Below are positions 1-8,109 of a stretch of DNA of 64,000 bases, piece after piece. Numbering within the stretch: position 1 is the stretch's first letter; the number at the start of each line of letters is the position of its first letter. Under the pieces are notes generated by a model. That model searched no databases and had not been told where the DNA came from. It worked only from the letters and a program-made list of their open reading frames with translations. Position numbers and translations under genes: made by a program. This stretch comes from Paenibacillus validus NBRC 15382 (GTDB lineage: Bacteria; Bacillota; Bacilli; Paenibacillales; NBRC-103111). Location: assembly GCF_004000985.1 (NCBI RefSeq), contig NZ_BIMH01000004.1:62001-126000 (forward strand). Reading direction: 5' to 3'.

Positions 1-1200
1 AGCGGCGAATACATACATCATGCTTTTGCCAATGGTCTCCAGGCAGGTAATCATCGGGTTATCGCCGAGCGGCTGCATGACGGCGGCCGAGATGTTATAT
101 ATGAAGGCTAACGCCATTATTTTCAGCGCCGGGAAAGCGCACAGCACCAAGATGACGACGACGCCGGCCAAACCGACGGCGTTCTTCACCAGCAGCGAAG
201 CGCCGATGACCGTCTCCGAAGCGTCGGAGAACAGACGGCCGACAACTGGTACGAAGTTGCCTGCGATATACTTGGCCGTACGGATCGTCACGCCGTCCGC
301 CACGGCTCCGGTTGCGCCCTGTACCGAAATGACACCCAGAAATACGGTGATGAATAAACCTAAGCAGCCCAGGCTGACCGTTCGCAGCAAGTTCGCCAGC
401 TGTGTGACCTTGTATTTGTCAGACAACGAGCTGACGATGTGCAGCACAGCGGAGAAGAACAGCAGCGGAAACACCAGAAAGTAGATGGCCGTGCCGACCG
501 CGTGCACCATAAACACGATCAGCGGGTGAAGCACCGTTACAGATACCGCGTTGCCCATCGACGCCAGCAGGGTCAACAGCAGCGGCACGACGGCGATCAT
601 GAAGTGTATCATGTCGGATATGGCCGATTTGGCGTAACCGATCGCTACGTTAAAGCTGTTCACCGCCATAATCATCAGGACGAGAAACGAAATCGCGTAA
701 GCGATTTTACTGACCGCGTTCCGCTCAAACGAGCTTTGCAGCGTCTCGAGCAGCATGCTGAAAATCGTGAGAATGACGATGGAGACGAGCAGCTTGCCGT
801 TATACAGCAATTCATGAAAAAAGTAGCGAAACAGGGCGGAGAACACGCTGTCTATACTGAAGTTTTTGGCGCCGAGCAGCAGCTCCATGAACGTCGGGGC
901 TTTGCTGTCGGGAAAATAACCGCCGTACTGCTTCATCAAGCCGCTCCAAAACTGTTCCACTTGATCGAGCGGCAGCCGTTCCGCCTGCTGGCGCACCAGC
1001 TCATCGGCGGGCGTGGCGGCCTGTACCTGCGCTCCGCAGCCGGTCAGGTCCGAGCAGCCGTACCCGACGCCTCCCGACAACAGGAGCACCGTCAGCACCG
1101 CGACGACAACGAGCCATCGCTTCATCTCGGCGGCGGAAGGGCGGCGCTGCAGCGGCAGCTCGCTTCTTGGCGGCGAAAGGCGACGATTAGGCAGCAGCAT
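1..1200 (-). CDS. spoIIIAE: Stage III sporulation protein AE (partial, C-terminus beyond window)
   Basis: This is a polytopic membrane component of the SpoIIIA-SpoIIQ feeding-tube channel, which links mother cell and forespore during endospore engulfment. The minus-strand frame is open from the start to the window edge (about 400 residues). It has an N-terminal signal-like segment, a soluble extracytoplasmic stretch and then several long hydrophobic helices, ending at the edge in ITCLETIGKSMMYVF, as in SpoIIIAE. I chose the ATG at 1200 because AGGAG (1210-1214) sits 9 nt upstream. An ATG at 1209 directly abuts that Shine-Dalgarno and is less likely. It follows spoIIIAD by about 40 nt in the same operon. 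Only the last few dozen residues are missing. Confidence 0.93.
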   Translation of the reverse strand, partial: MLLPNRRLSPPRSELPLQRRPSAAEMKRWLVVVAVLTVLLLSGGVGYGCSDLTGCGAQVQAATPADELVRQQAERLPLDQVEQFWSGLMKQYGGYFPDSKAPTFMELLLGAKNFSIDSVFSALFRYFFHELLYNGKLLVSIVILTIFSMLLETLQSSFERNAVSKIAYAISFLVLMIMAVNSFNVAIGYAKSAISDMIHFMIAVVPLLLTLLASMGNAVSVTVLHPLIVFMVHAVGTAIYFLVFPLLFFSAVLHIVSSLSDKYKVTQLANLLRTVSLGCLGLFITVFLGVISVQGATGAVADGVTIRTAKYIAGNFVPVVGRLFSDASETVIGASLLVKNAVGLAGVVVILVLCAFPALKIMALAFIYNISAAVMQPLGDNPMITCLETIGKSMMYVFAA

Positions 1201-1241
1201 GAGCTTCATCTCCTGGTTGGTTTTGCTCGGGTAACGCTCGC

Positions 1242-1631
1242 TTAAGCCGGCAGCAGCTTGACGACCGTTTCGATGATGACGGATACGATCGGAATGGCCA
1301 TGACCATGATCAGCACTTTACCGGCCAGCTCAATCTTGGAAGCGACCGCTTCCTGGCCGGCATCCCGCACGATTTGCGCGCCGAATTCGGCGATGTAGGC
1401 GATGCCGATAATTTTCAGAATCGTTTTCAGAAAAATCGTATTAATTTCCGCTTTATTCGCAAGCTCCTCCAGCACGCTGATCACGGTTGAAATTTTCCCG
1501 ATGAGGAACAGAAAGATCGTAATGCCCGTGAACGCCGTGAGCAAAAACGCGAACATCGGCTTCTGCTCTTTGATGATCAGCACCAGCACTGTCGTGATGA
1601 GCGCAAGTCCCACCACTTGAATGATTTCCAT
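1242..1631 (-). CDS. spoIIIAD: Stage III sporulation protein AD
   Basis: A 129-residue integral membrane protein of the SpoIIIA channel, the usual family length. It begins MEIIQVVGLALITTVL and has four hydrophobic segments with a conserved stretch around residues 75-95 (IGIAYIAEFGAQIVRDAG). It lies 12 nt downstream of spoIIIAC and is followed by spoIIIAE, so the order AA-AB-AC-AD-AE matches the canonical operon. It is expected to be made in the mother cell under SigE. Function rests on family recognition and operon order. Confidence 0.95.
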   Translation of the reverse strand: MEIIQVVGLALITTVLVLIIKEQKPMFAFLLTAFTGITIFLFLIGKISTVISVLEELANKAEINTIFLKTILKIIGIAYIAEFGAQIVRDAGQEAVASKIELAGKVLIMVMAIPIVSVIIETVVKLLPA

Positions 1632-1643
1632 GGCCGCACCCGC

Positions 1644-1847
1644 CTATTGGAACAAAAAAATCGTCTTGATTTCTTTAAACAGGTTGTCGAGCAGACTGAC
1701 GACCATGAACAACACGACGACAAACCCGATGACCGTGACCCAGTGGGCCATATCCTCTTTACCCATCTGCTTCAGCACAGTATGAATCATCGCGATAATG
1801 ATGCCGATGCCGGCGATCTGAAATATCGCATTAACGTCCACGTTCAT
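1644..1847 (-). CDS. spoIIIAC: Stage III sporulation protein AC
   Basis: A 67-residue protein with two transmembrane helices (MNVDVNAIFQIAGIGIIIAM near the N-terminus, then a second helix around residues 38-55). This matches SpoIIIAC in size and topology. The frame extends to a GTG at 1856, but GAGG lies 8 nt before the ATG at 1847, and that ATG gives the family-typical start. It is the third gene of the spoIIIA operon and probably a membrane subunit of the SpoIIIA complex. Confidence 0.94.
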   Translation of the reverse strand: MNVDVNAIFQIAGIGIIIAMIHTVLKQMGKEDMAHWVTVIGFVVVLFMVVSLLDNLFKEIKTIFLFQ

Positions 1848-1895
1848 GTGCGGCACCTCATTCTTGAACCTATCCCTTCACTGGCCAAATCGGAG

Positions 1896-2414
1896 CTAGT
1901 ACATCAATATGACGACGAGCGCCCCCATCAACAAGCCGAGACTCTTCCACATCCGCTCGTATCGCTGCTGTTCGTCTTTGGCCAGCTCCTCTTCTCCGCG
2001 CAGTTGGTTGACGGCCAGACGCAAATGCTTCACTTGATCGTCCCGGTCGGTTAGGCCGAGCGTAGCGCCTAGCTGCTGCATGATCTCCTTCTCCCCCCGG
2101 CCCAGCGACAGCTCGCGCCAACCGGCGGTTAGCGTCTCCCCCCAGAGCTGCTGAACCGGTCGTCCCGCGGTGTGTCCCAGCTCCGCCGCCATCCGGACGA
2201 ACAACGCGCCGACGGCAGTCGCGCAAGCTTGCCCCGTGCAGCGCAGCGCCTCGGGCAGCGGGGTGAAGCCGTACAGGATCTCCGTTTCGAGCCGCTGCAG
2301 CATCCTGATCAGGTCGGCGATTTGACGGGGCCGCTTCGCCAGCTGTGAAGCTTGAAAGAACCCGAGCAGCGTGCCCGCGAGCAAGATCAACATCGCGCCG
2401 AGCAGCTTCAGCAT
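1896..2414 (-). CDS. spoIIIAB: Stage III sporulation protein AB
   Basis: A 172-residue protein with an N-terminal membrane helix (MLKLLGAMLILLAGTLLGFF), a long helical, charged soluble domain and a C-terminal hydrophobic helix ending LVVILMY. This is the SpoIIIAB layout, which resembles GspF-type secretion platform proteins. The frame is open further upstream, but the ATG at 2414 gives the family N-terminus and is preceded by GGGGAAG at about 6 nt. It lies between spoIIIAA (ends 2458) and spoIIIAC. Confidence 0.94.
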   Translation of the reverse strand: MLKLLGAMLILLAGTLLGFFQASQLAKRPRQIADLIRMLQRLETEILYGFTPLPEALRCTGQACATAVGALFVRMAAELGHTAGRPVQQLWGETLTAGWRELSLGRGEKEIMQQLGATLGLTDRDDQVKHLRLAVNQLRGEEELAKDEQQRYERMWKSLGLLMGALVVILMY

Positions 2415-2457
2415 GGCGGGCTTCCCCGCTTCCGCCTGTGCAGCGTACCGGCCCGTC

Positions 2458-3474
2458 TCATAGGCTGACGCCTCCACGCAGCGCAAGCCGCTCGTCCAGC
2501 CGCTTGCCCTGGGCGTCGTACACCGCCGTGCCCGGAGCTCCCGCGCCAGCGTCGGCTGCCGGTGCGCGCGACAGCACCACGAAGCGTTCGAAGACGCCGT
2601 CCGCCACCAGCTCCTTCAGAATCGGCCGCCCCTTGACATCCTGGGCGTCCCTTCCGTGTGCGGTGGCGATGACCGCGATCCCGGCGTGCAGCGCCTCGTG
2701 TACGGCCGCCGCATCTTCGGCCCGGCCGATCTCGTCGGCGATCAGCACCTCCGGCGACATCGAGCGGATCATCATCATCATCCCCTCCGCCTTCGGGCAG
2801 CCGTCCAGCACGTCGGTGCGCGGGCCGACGTCAAAGGTCGGAACGCCCCGCACGCAGGCGGCGATCTCCGACCGCTCATCGACGATGCCGACTTTGAACG
2901 CTCTAGACGGCGTCGACCCTTCGCCGCTTGCGAAGCCCTCGCTGAGCTGCCGCGCGATATCGCGCACCAGCGTTGTCTTGCCCTGCTGCGGCGGCGATAC
3001 GATCAAGGTCCGCAGCACTTGTCCGGTCCGCGGTTCAAGCAGGAAGGGCAGCACCCGTTGGGCCGCGTTCTTCCATTCCCGAGCAAGACGGATGTTGAAG
3101 CCGCTGACGTCCTTGATGTATTTCACATGTCCATGCTCGACCACCGTTCTGCCGGATAAGCCGACCCGATGACCGCCTTGAATCGTTATGTAACCGCGCT
3201 TGAGCTCCTCCTCGAACGTATACATGGAGTGCTGCGTTAACAGCTCCAGCAGCAAAGCGCAATCTTGACGGGTCGGATGATAAGCTTGTTCCGTCCGGGA
3301 GCACGTCGCACCTTCCGCGGTGACGAAGGCATGGCCTGGTCCCCAGACGACCTCCAGCGGCCGATTTTCACGGATGCGAATTTCCTGAAGCGTCCGGCCA
3401 GGCGGCAGCCCCGTTGCTAGAGTTGCTAGAATGTGCCGCAGCGGAGCGGAGAAGAAAGGCAATATCGATTGCAT
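2458..3474 (-). CDS. spoIIIAA: Stage III sporulation protein AA, secretion-type ATPase
   Basis: The 338-residue cytoplasmic ATPase of the SpoIIIA channel, required for SigG activity in the forespore. A Walker A-type loop is visible as SPPQQGKTTLVRDIA, and downstream there are VGIVDERSEIA and the Walker B-like EVLIADEIGRAEDA. These are features of the SpoIIIAA/secretion ATPase family. The ATG at 3474 is chosen because GGGAGG sits 7 nt upstream; the frame stays open to 3507. It is first in the operon, with a SigE-like promoter (3506-3534) about 32 nt before the start. Confidence 0.95.
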   Translation of the reverse strand: MQSILPFFSAPLRHILATLATGLPPGRTLQEIRIRENRPLEVVWGPGHAFVTAEGATCSRTEQAYHPTRQDCALLLELLTQHSMYTFEEELKRGYITIQGGHRVGLSGRTVVEHGHVKYIKDVSGFNIRLAREWKNAAQRVLPFLLEPRTGQVLRTLIVSPPQQGKTTLVRDIARQLSEGFASGEGSTPSRAFKVGIVDERSEIAACVRGVPTFDVGPRTDVLDGCPKAEGMMMMIRSMSPEVLIADEIGRAEDAAAVHEALHAGIAVIATAHGRDAQDVKGRPILKELVADGVFERFVVLSRAPAADAGAGAPGTAVYDAQGKRLDERLALRGGVSL

Positions 3475-3505
3475 CTTTGAGCCTCCCTGTCCATCTTTTA
3501 CAATC

Positions 3506-3534
3506 ATGTGTATGCCATATCTACTGAATTATGA
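3506..3534 (-). promoter_or_regulatory. Putative SigE promoter of the spoIIIA operon
   Basis: Read on the minus strand, TCATAAT (3528-3534) is followed after 13 nt by CATACACAT (3506-3514). Both elements and the spacing fit the SigE (mother-cell) consensus of roughly ATATT with CATACA-T. The -10 is 32 nt before the spoIIIAA ATG. SigE control of spoIIIA is established in B. subtilis; the site itself is my inference from sequence. Confidence 0.6.
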
Positions 3535-3539
3535 CAGAT

Positions 3540-3812
3540 TTACTTTTTTAAGATTCCGATAAAAATGCAGCTCACCCCGGCAAGCACCCACAGCAGCTTT
3601 CCGGCCGAAAGTTTGTCGGCCATCCCGACCAACCCAATCGTAGTTGTCGTCAGCAGCACGAGCGGTCCGACGAGCGCCAGCCCCGAGTTGACCAGCAGCG
3701 CCTTCTCGATTTGGTTGAAGCGCAGCATAAGAAGCGCCGCCAAAATTTCGATACTGCCGGATAATACGCGGATCGTCGCCATGCTGAGCACAATTTTATT
3801 GATCATTGACAC
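3540..3812 (-). CDS. yqhV: YqhV-like small membrane protein (DUF2619)
   Basis: A roughly 90-residue protein with three hydrophobic segments. It begins VSMINKIVLSMATIRVLSGS and contains IEILAALLMLRFNQIEKALLVN and a GPLVLL segment, matching the DUF2619/YqhV family. In B. subtilis yqhV lies directly upstream of spoIIIAA, as here. A GTG at 3812 is placed 6 nt after GGGGTG; the next ATG (3806) is an alternative. Function is unknown, and the spoIIIA context only suggests a sporulation link. Confidence 0.8.
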   Translation of the reverse strand: MSMINKIVLSMATIRVLSGSIEILAALLMLRFNQIEKALLVNSGLALVGPLVLLTTTTIGLVGMADKLSAGKLLWVLAGVSCIFIGILKK

Positions 3813-3879
3813 GGAATTCACCCCATCCCCTGGTTTCCTTATCACTGTATGCAAGCTCGTCTGCTTTTAGGCTATCCGG

Positions 3880-3909
3880 GCACAACCCCAGCAGGAAATG
3901 CATACGATG
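3880..3909 (+). promoter_or_regulatory. Possible SigK promoter for comA-comB
   Basis: GCAC (3880-3883) is followed after 17 nt by CATACGATG (3901-3909), close to the SigK pattern (-35 with AC, -10 CATA-n3-TA). The likely transcription start is about 35 nt before the comA ATG. Late mother-cell expression would fit the known accumulation of sulfolactate in Bacillus spores. The last base of the -10 deviates, so this is tentative. Confidence 0.35.
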
Positions 3910-3949
3910 TTTCATGAATTTTATTATTTATACAGCGAGGCGATAAGTA

Positions 3950-4825
3950 ATGGAGGTTAGAACACCGCTGCAATGGCATTTTCAGCTTTGCGACCCGACC
4001 GGTCAGCGTACGAGCAAACCGCGCATTGCGGGCAAAACGATGGTAATCGACAAAGGGCTCGGACTCCATGCGCTCGAAGATCTGCTGCAGACGGCAGGCG
4101 ACTACATGGATATGCTGAAAATCGGTTTCGGCACTTCTCCGCTTTATAAAACGGCATTGCTGAAGAAAAAAATCGAGATGGCCAAAGCGCACAACATTCT
4201 CGTGTACCCCGGCGGCACGTTCCTCGAAGTCGCGATCGTCCAACAAAACATCGATCATTTCTTTGATATGATTGCCTATCTGGGCTTTAACGGGATAGAA
4301 ATTTCCGACGGTACGATCCAGGTTCCGCGCGGGGTCAGAAGCGATTTGATTCGGCGCGGTGTAGATGCGGGGCTGACGGTTATTACGGAATACGGGAAGA
4401 AAGGCTGGGGCTCCGCTATTGAACTGGAGGAGCTGATCGAGACCGTGACGATCGACTCCGAGCTCGGGGCGGCGCTCATTACGATCGAAGGCCGGGAATC
4501 CGGCAAAGGAGTGGGGATATACAACGAAGACGGCAGCTGTAAGGATGAGGAAATCGAGCTCGTGCTCAGCGGGGTGCCCAGTCCGGAACTGTTGTTGTGG
4601 GAAGCGCCGCACAAAGACCAGCAGGTTCATTTATTGAAGCGGCTCGGCAGCGGCATTCATCTCGGAAATATCGCGCCGGCCGATCTGTTCTCGCTTGAAG
4701 CGCTGCGCCGCGGACTTCGCTCCGATACGCTGGCCGGGGAGGCTGACGTATCGGATGCTGCGCCGGTAGCGGCCGAAGCTAACGTTGAGGCTGCGCCGGC
4801 GGTGAGCTGGTATTACCAAATTTAG
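3950..4825 (+). CDS. comA: Phosphosulfolactate synthase
   Basis: A 291-residue member of the ComA family (EC 4.4.1.19, YitD-like), which adds sulfite to phosphoenolpyruvate to give (2R)-phosphosulfolactate. It is a TIM-barrel protein: the visible blocks are KTMVIDKGLG, DMLKIGFGTS, VYPGGTFLEVA, GFNGIEISDGT and ITIEGRESGKGVGIY, all typical of this family. GAGG lies 9 nt before the ATG. The last 35 or so residues are Ala/Glu-rich and look like a nonconserved tail. comB follows after 20 nt, so both steps of sulfolactate formation are coupled. In Bacillus the product is a spore metabolite. Confidence 0.92.
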   Translation: MEVRTPLQWHFQLCDPTGQRTSKPRIAGKTMVIDKGLGLHALEDLLQTAGDYMDMLKIGFGTSPLYKTALLKKKIEMAKAHNILVYPGGTFLEVAIVQQNIDHFFDMIAYLGFNGIEISDGTIQVPRGVRSDLIRRGVDAGLTVITEYGKKGWGSAIELEELIETVTIDSELGAALITIEGRESGKGVGIYNEDGSCKDEEIELVLSGVPSPELLLWEAPHKDQQVHLLKRLGSGIHLGNIAPADLFSLEALRRGLRSDTLAGEADVSDAAPVAAEANVEAAPAVSWYYQI

Positions 4826-4845
4826 GCAAGGGGTGACAACAGGCC

Positions 4846-5589
4846 GTGCACATTCATGTCATATCCAGCGTAAACGAAGCGCGCACCGAAGAGCTGCAGC
4901 ACAAAACCGTCATCGTCATCGACGTGCTGCGCGCGACCTCCACGATGCTGACCGCGCTTGCGAACGGATGCCGGACCATCGTCCCCGTTGAGACCGTCAA
5001 TCAAGCCAAGAGCATGCAGGGGAAAGACGAGCTGCTCGGCGGCGAACGATTTTGCAAAAAAATACCGGGCTTCGATCTGGGGAACTCCCCGCTGGAGTAT
5101 ACCTCCGAGCTTGTCACCGGCAAAACGGTCATCATGACGACGACAAACGGCACACGGGCGATTCAGAAGGCGGCGAAAGCGAGTCATATTTTGATCGGCT
5201 GTATGCTGAATGCCGCCGCCTGTGCGCGCAAAGCGGCCAACCTGACGGGCGACATCGTCATCGTTTGTGCCGGTACGCAGGATGTCTTTGCGCTGGAGGA
5301 CGGCTTGTGCGCGGGTCTGCTGATCGATGAGCTGCTGCGGCTCCATGCGGCAGGAGCGGTCCGCGGAAACTTGACGGGGCCGAACGCACCGGCCTGCGTG
5401 GACGACTTCGGTTTAGCCATGCTGCAGGCGTACCGGAACGTGCAGGACCGGCTATTAGACGCGCTACTGACGTGCGCGAACGGCAAACGGCTGACCAAGA
5501 TCGGTTTCCATGACGATGTGGTCCACTGTGCCCAAACCCATGTGCTGGACCTTGCCCCCATGGTACGGCATGGCCGCCTGGAGGCTTAG
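4846..5589 (+). CDS. comB: 2-phosphosulfolactate phosphatase
   Basis: A 247-residue ComB-family phosphatase (EC 3.1.3.71, YitC-like) that removes phosphate from phosphosulfolactate to give sulfolactate. Family blocks include VIVIDVLRATSTMLTALANG, ERFCKKIPGFDLGNSPLEYT and TTTNGTRAIQKA. Translation appears to start at a GTG (4846), with AGGGGTG about 10 nt upstream, giving the family N-terminus VHIHVISS. It directly follows comA. Cofactor is expected to be Mg2+. Confidence 0.92.
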   Translation: MHIHVISSVNEARTEELQHKTVIVIDVLRATSTMLTALANGCRTIVPVETVNQAKSMQGKDELLGGERFCKKIPGFDLGNSPLEYTSELVTGKTVIMTTTNGTRAIQKAAKASHILIGCMLNAAACARKAANLTGDIVIVCAGTQDVFALEDGLCAGLLIDELLRLHAAGAVRGNLTGPNAPACVDDFGLAMLQAYRNVQDRLLDALLTCANGKRLTKIGFHDDVVHCAQTHVLDLAPMVRHGRLEA

Positions 5590-5674
5590 TTAACGGTTCC
5601 CCGCCAAGCTTGTTCTAAAAAGGCCCTGCGCTCATACACATAAATGAAGATACTTCCGGACAAGGGGCCTGCAT

Positions 5675-6139
5675 ATGAACGGGGATATTCTCTTGGTTGC
5701 GCTTATCATTATCGGACTGCTGGGCCGGTCCCACATTATTACGACGGCCGCTTGCGTGCTGTTGATTGTGAAGCTGATCAGTCTGGAGCGATACCTCCCG
5801 ACGATTGAACGGAGAGGGCTGGAGCTGGGGCTGTTGTTTTTGACCATGGGGGTTCTTGTGCCGTTCGCAAGCGAGAAAATATCCATCAAGGACGTCACCT
5901 CGATGTTTACGACTTGGCCCGGCATACTCGCCCTGCTGGGGGGAGCCGTTGCGACTTATATGAACAGCAAAGGATTGGAGTTATTAAAAATAGACCCGCA
6001 AATGATTGTGGGTCTTGTAATCGGTTCGATTATCGGTATCGTGTTCTTAAAAGGAATCCCGGTCGGCCCGTTAATGGCCGCCGGGATTACCGCCTTTTTG
6101 CTCAAGGCGTTCACGTTCTTATTCGATAAGTTCCGTTAG
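5675..6139 (+). CDS. UPF0756/DUF441 membrane protein (YtwI-like)
   Basis: A 154-residue polytopic membrane protein with about four transmembrane segments. It begins [19 protein letters not shown] and contains [20 protein letters not shown] and the conserved [16 protein letters not shown] and [21 protein letters not shown] blocks of the DUF441 family. Function is unknown. AAGGGGCC precedes the ATG by 6 nt. An upstream GGCCC (about 5625) could pair with this Shine-Dalgarno, but the loop is long. It is convergent with aspartokinase, with only 11 nt between the stops. Confidence 0.85.
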   Translation: MNGDILLVALIIIGLLGRSHIITTAACVLLIVKLISLERYLPTIERRGLELGLLFLTMGVLVPFASEKISIKDVTSMFTTWPGILALLGGAVATYMNSKGLELLKIDPQMIVGLVIGSIIGIVFLKGIPVGPLMAAGITAFLLKAFTFLFDKFR

Positions 6140-6150
6140 TGCAGCCGGTG

Positions 6151-6669
6151 TTAACGGCGTTCCGAAGGACCGCCGACGAATACGGTCGTATCGGTGTCAA
6201 GGCCGTAAGCCGTGTGCAGGGCTTGGACAACCTCGTTCAGGCGGCCGTTCTCAATGACGCAGGACGTCTTAATTTCGGACGTGCTGACCATCAGGATGCT
6301 GATGCCGAGATCGGAGATCGTCTCGAACATTTTGGCGGCGACGCCCGGCGTACTGACCATGCCTGCGCCCACGATCGAAACCTTCACCAGGTTGTTCTCG
6401 GACGTCACTTCGCGGAAGCCGACGGTGCTGCGAATGCCTTCGATCGTTTGCAGCGCTTTCTCCAGATCGGAGAGCGATACGGTGAAGGAAAAGTCAGCCG
6501 CTCCTTGAGCAACGCCGCTTTGTACGATGATATCCACATCGATTTGCGCTTGCGCCAGCGCCGTGAACACCTTCGCCAGCTGCCCCGGTTTCTCTTCCAC
6601 GCCCAAAATGCTGATGCGTGCGACATTCTTGTCGTAAGCGATGCCGCGTACTACGATTCCTTGTTCCAT
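6151..6669 (-). CDS. Aspartokinase beta subunit (internal in-frame start)
   Basis: This in-frame product of 172 residues would start at Met247 of the alpha chain (MEQGIVVRGIAYDKNVARIS) and contain only the ACT domains. A perfect AAGGAGG (6678-6684) lies 8 nt upstream of the ATG. In B. subtilis lysC an internal start at the same position makes the beta subunit of an alpha2-beta2 enzyme. What is seen is the internal Shine-Dalgarno; production of the subunit is inferred from that precedent. Confidence 0.75.
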   Translation of the reverse strand: MEQGIVVRGIAYDKNVARISILGVEEKPGQLAKVFTALAQAQIDVDIIVQSGVAQGAADFSFTVSLSDLEKALQTIEGIRSTVGFREVTSENNLVKVSIVGAGMVSTPGVAAKMFETISDLGISILMVSTSEIKTSCVIENGRLNEVVQALHTAYGLDTDTTVFVGGPSERR

Positions 6670-7407
6670 TGTCGCTTCCTCCTTGACGTTCGTGCCTTCA
6701 TTATGGTTGAAGCTGGATCTTACGACCAGCTGCACATTGTAATTTTTCGCGTATTCCACCGCGCGCGGATGCAAGACCGCCGCTCCGAGGTTCGCAAGCT
6801 CGAGCATTTCGTCATACGAAATTTCGTTCAGCTTGCGCGCGCATTTAACAATCCGCGGGTCGGTCGAGTAAACGCCGTCCACGTCTGTGAAAATTTCGCA
6901 CACATCCGCTTGAATCCCTGCTGCGAGCGCCACTGCCGTCGTGTCGGAGCCTCCGCGGCCAAGCGTCGTAATTTCGCCTTCCTCGGTCATGCCCTGGAAC
7001 CCTGCGACAATGACGATTTTGCCGGCATCCAGCGCCTTACGGACACGTTCCGGCTTCATATCGGTGATTCTTGCCTTGCCGTGTACGTCTTCGGTAATCA
7101 TCCCGGCCTGCCATCCGGTAAAGGATACGGCCGATTCGCCCAAACTATGTATCGCCATCGACAAAAGCGCGATCGATACTTGCTCGCCCGTGGACAGGAG
7201 CATATCCATCTCCCGCGCCGGCGGTGCGCCCGTATAAATTTGCTTTGTCAGGTCGATCAAATCGTCCGTCGTATCGCCCATAGCGGATACGACGACGACG
7301 CATTGGTGTCCTTCGCGGTGCCGTTCCACAATACGACCGGCAACCCGTTTCATCCGTTCGGCGTCCCCAACCGAGCTTCCGCCGAATTTCATTACTATCA
7401 GAGCCAA
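6151..7407 (-). CDS. lysC: Aspartokinase (alpha subunit, LysC/aspartokinase II type)
   Basis: A 418-residue enzyme that phosphorylates aspartate, the first step towards lysine, diaminopimelate, threonine and methionine. The N-terminal kinase domain starts LALIVMKFGGSSVGD and includes FTDVDGVYSTDPR. The C-terminal third carries two ACT regulatory domains. A TTG start at 7407 is preferred because GGGAG lies 8 nt upstream. An internal GGAGG plus ATG at 6669 (codon 247) would make a separate beta subunit, as in B. subtilis aspartokinase II. No lysine riboswitch is evident in the roughly 150 nt upstream. Confidence 0.94.
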   Translation of the reverse strand: MALIVMKFGGSSVGDAERMKRVAGRIVERHREGHQCVVVVSAMGDTTDDLIDLTKQIYTGAPPAREMDMLLSTGEQVSIALLSMAIHSLGESAVSFTGWQAGMITEDVHGKARITDMKPERVRKALDAGKIVIVAGFQGMTEEGEITTLGRGGSDTTAVALAAGIQADVCEIFTDVDGVYSTDPRIVKCARKLNEISYDEMLELANLGAAVLHPRAVEYAKNYNVQLVVRSSFNHNEGTNVKEEATMEQGIVVRGIAYDKNVARISILGVEEKPGQLAKVFTALAQAQIDVDIIVQSGVAQGAADFSFTVSLSDLEKALQTIEGIRSTVGFREVTSENNLVKVSIVGAGMVSTPGVAAKMFETISDLGISILMVSTSEIKTSCVIENGRLNEVVQALHTAYGLDTDTTVFVGGPSERR

Positions 7408-7518
7408 GCTGCTCACTCCCTACACAAACTTTTGCATAACTAAAATAGAATTATATCATAAGGGCGCCGCTCTGCGAAATACATAGTTGTCGAAAATTTT
7501 GCACCAGCGCCGGATAAC

Positions 7519-7554
7519 AAAAATAGAGCGATCCGATGAGTATCGAATCGCTCT
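7519..7554 (-). terminator. Rho-independent terminator after the flavodoxin gene
   Basis: AGAGCGAT and ATCGCTCT (7525-7532 and 7547-7554) form a stem that continues as CGAT/ATCG around a GAGT loop. On the minus strand it is followed by ATTTTTGTT. It lies 12 nt downstream of the flavodoxin stop. Confidence 0.8.
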
Positions 7555-7565
7555 TCCATCCATCG

Positions 7566-8009
7566 TTACGCCAACGCTTCCGCCAGCTTCCGGCCAAAAG
7601 CACGGCACACTTCCTTCTCGTCGCCGGACGGGTTTAGCTCGACCTTCAAGCCTTCCTGAACGACATCGGCTCCTTGTTCCTTCAGCTTCGCGATCAACGT
7701 ATCGACGGCAGCCCCGTACTGAGAGTACGAAGAGTCCGCCGAGCCGAACACGGCTGCTTTCCGGCCTGCTAGTTGAATGTCATCCATCTCCTCGTAGAAA
7801 TCAAGAAACTCGTCCGGGAGATCGCCGTCTCCCCATGTATATGCACCCAGCAAGACGCCGTCGTACTTCTCCAGCTCCGAGGCGTTCGCGTCCACGACTG
7901 ATTTCAAGACGGGCTCGATTCCCGCAGCCCTTACGCCATCGGCGACAAGCTCGGCCATTTCTTCCGTGTTCCCGGTCATGCTGGCAAAAACAATGATTAC
8001 TGAACTCAA
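7566..8009 (-). CDS. Flavodoxin, Fur-regulated
   Basis: A 147-residue flavodoxin, an FMN electron carrier that substitutes for ferredoxin when iron is scarce. The FMN phosphate loop SMTGNTEEMAE is at residues 10-20, GAYTWGDGDLPDEF around 55-68 and a GSADSSYSQYG loop around 90-100. The frame is open to 8066, but a TTG at 8009 with GGAGGG 7 nt upstream gives the family N-terminus LSSVIIVFASMTG. Its promoter holds a near-perfect Fur box between -35 and -10, and a terminator follows, so it is a single-gene iron-responsive unit. Confidence 0.9.
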   Translation of the reverse strand: MSSVIIVFASMTGNTEEMAELVADGVRAAGIEPVLKSVVDANASELEKYDGVLLGAYTWGDGDLPDEFLDFYEEMDDIQLAGRKAAVFGSADSSYSQYGAAVDTLIAKLKEQGADVVQEGLKVELNPSGDEKEVCRAFGRKLAEALA

Positions 8010-8109
8010 GATGGTTCCCTCCAATAGCGGGAATGATCGCTTCCCATATTTCTTGTTGTCTAACATTTGCAGATTGCGAAGGTTTCCGGAAACTAACAGC
8101 GCTACATCG

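Noticed and set aside
20-1245. Long open frames on the plus strand opposite spoIIIAE
   Set aside because: Their translations are low-complexity and His/Arg-rich; the minus strand encodes a clear SpoIIIAE, so these are antisense shadows.
7408-7565. Lysine riboswitch upstream of aspartokinase
   Set aside because: The gap is only about 150 nt, partly taken by the facing flavodoxin terminator, and no L-box conserved elements were seen.
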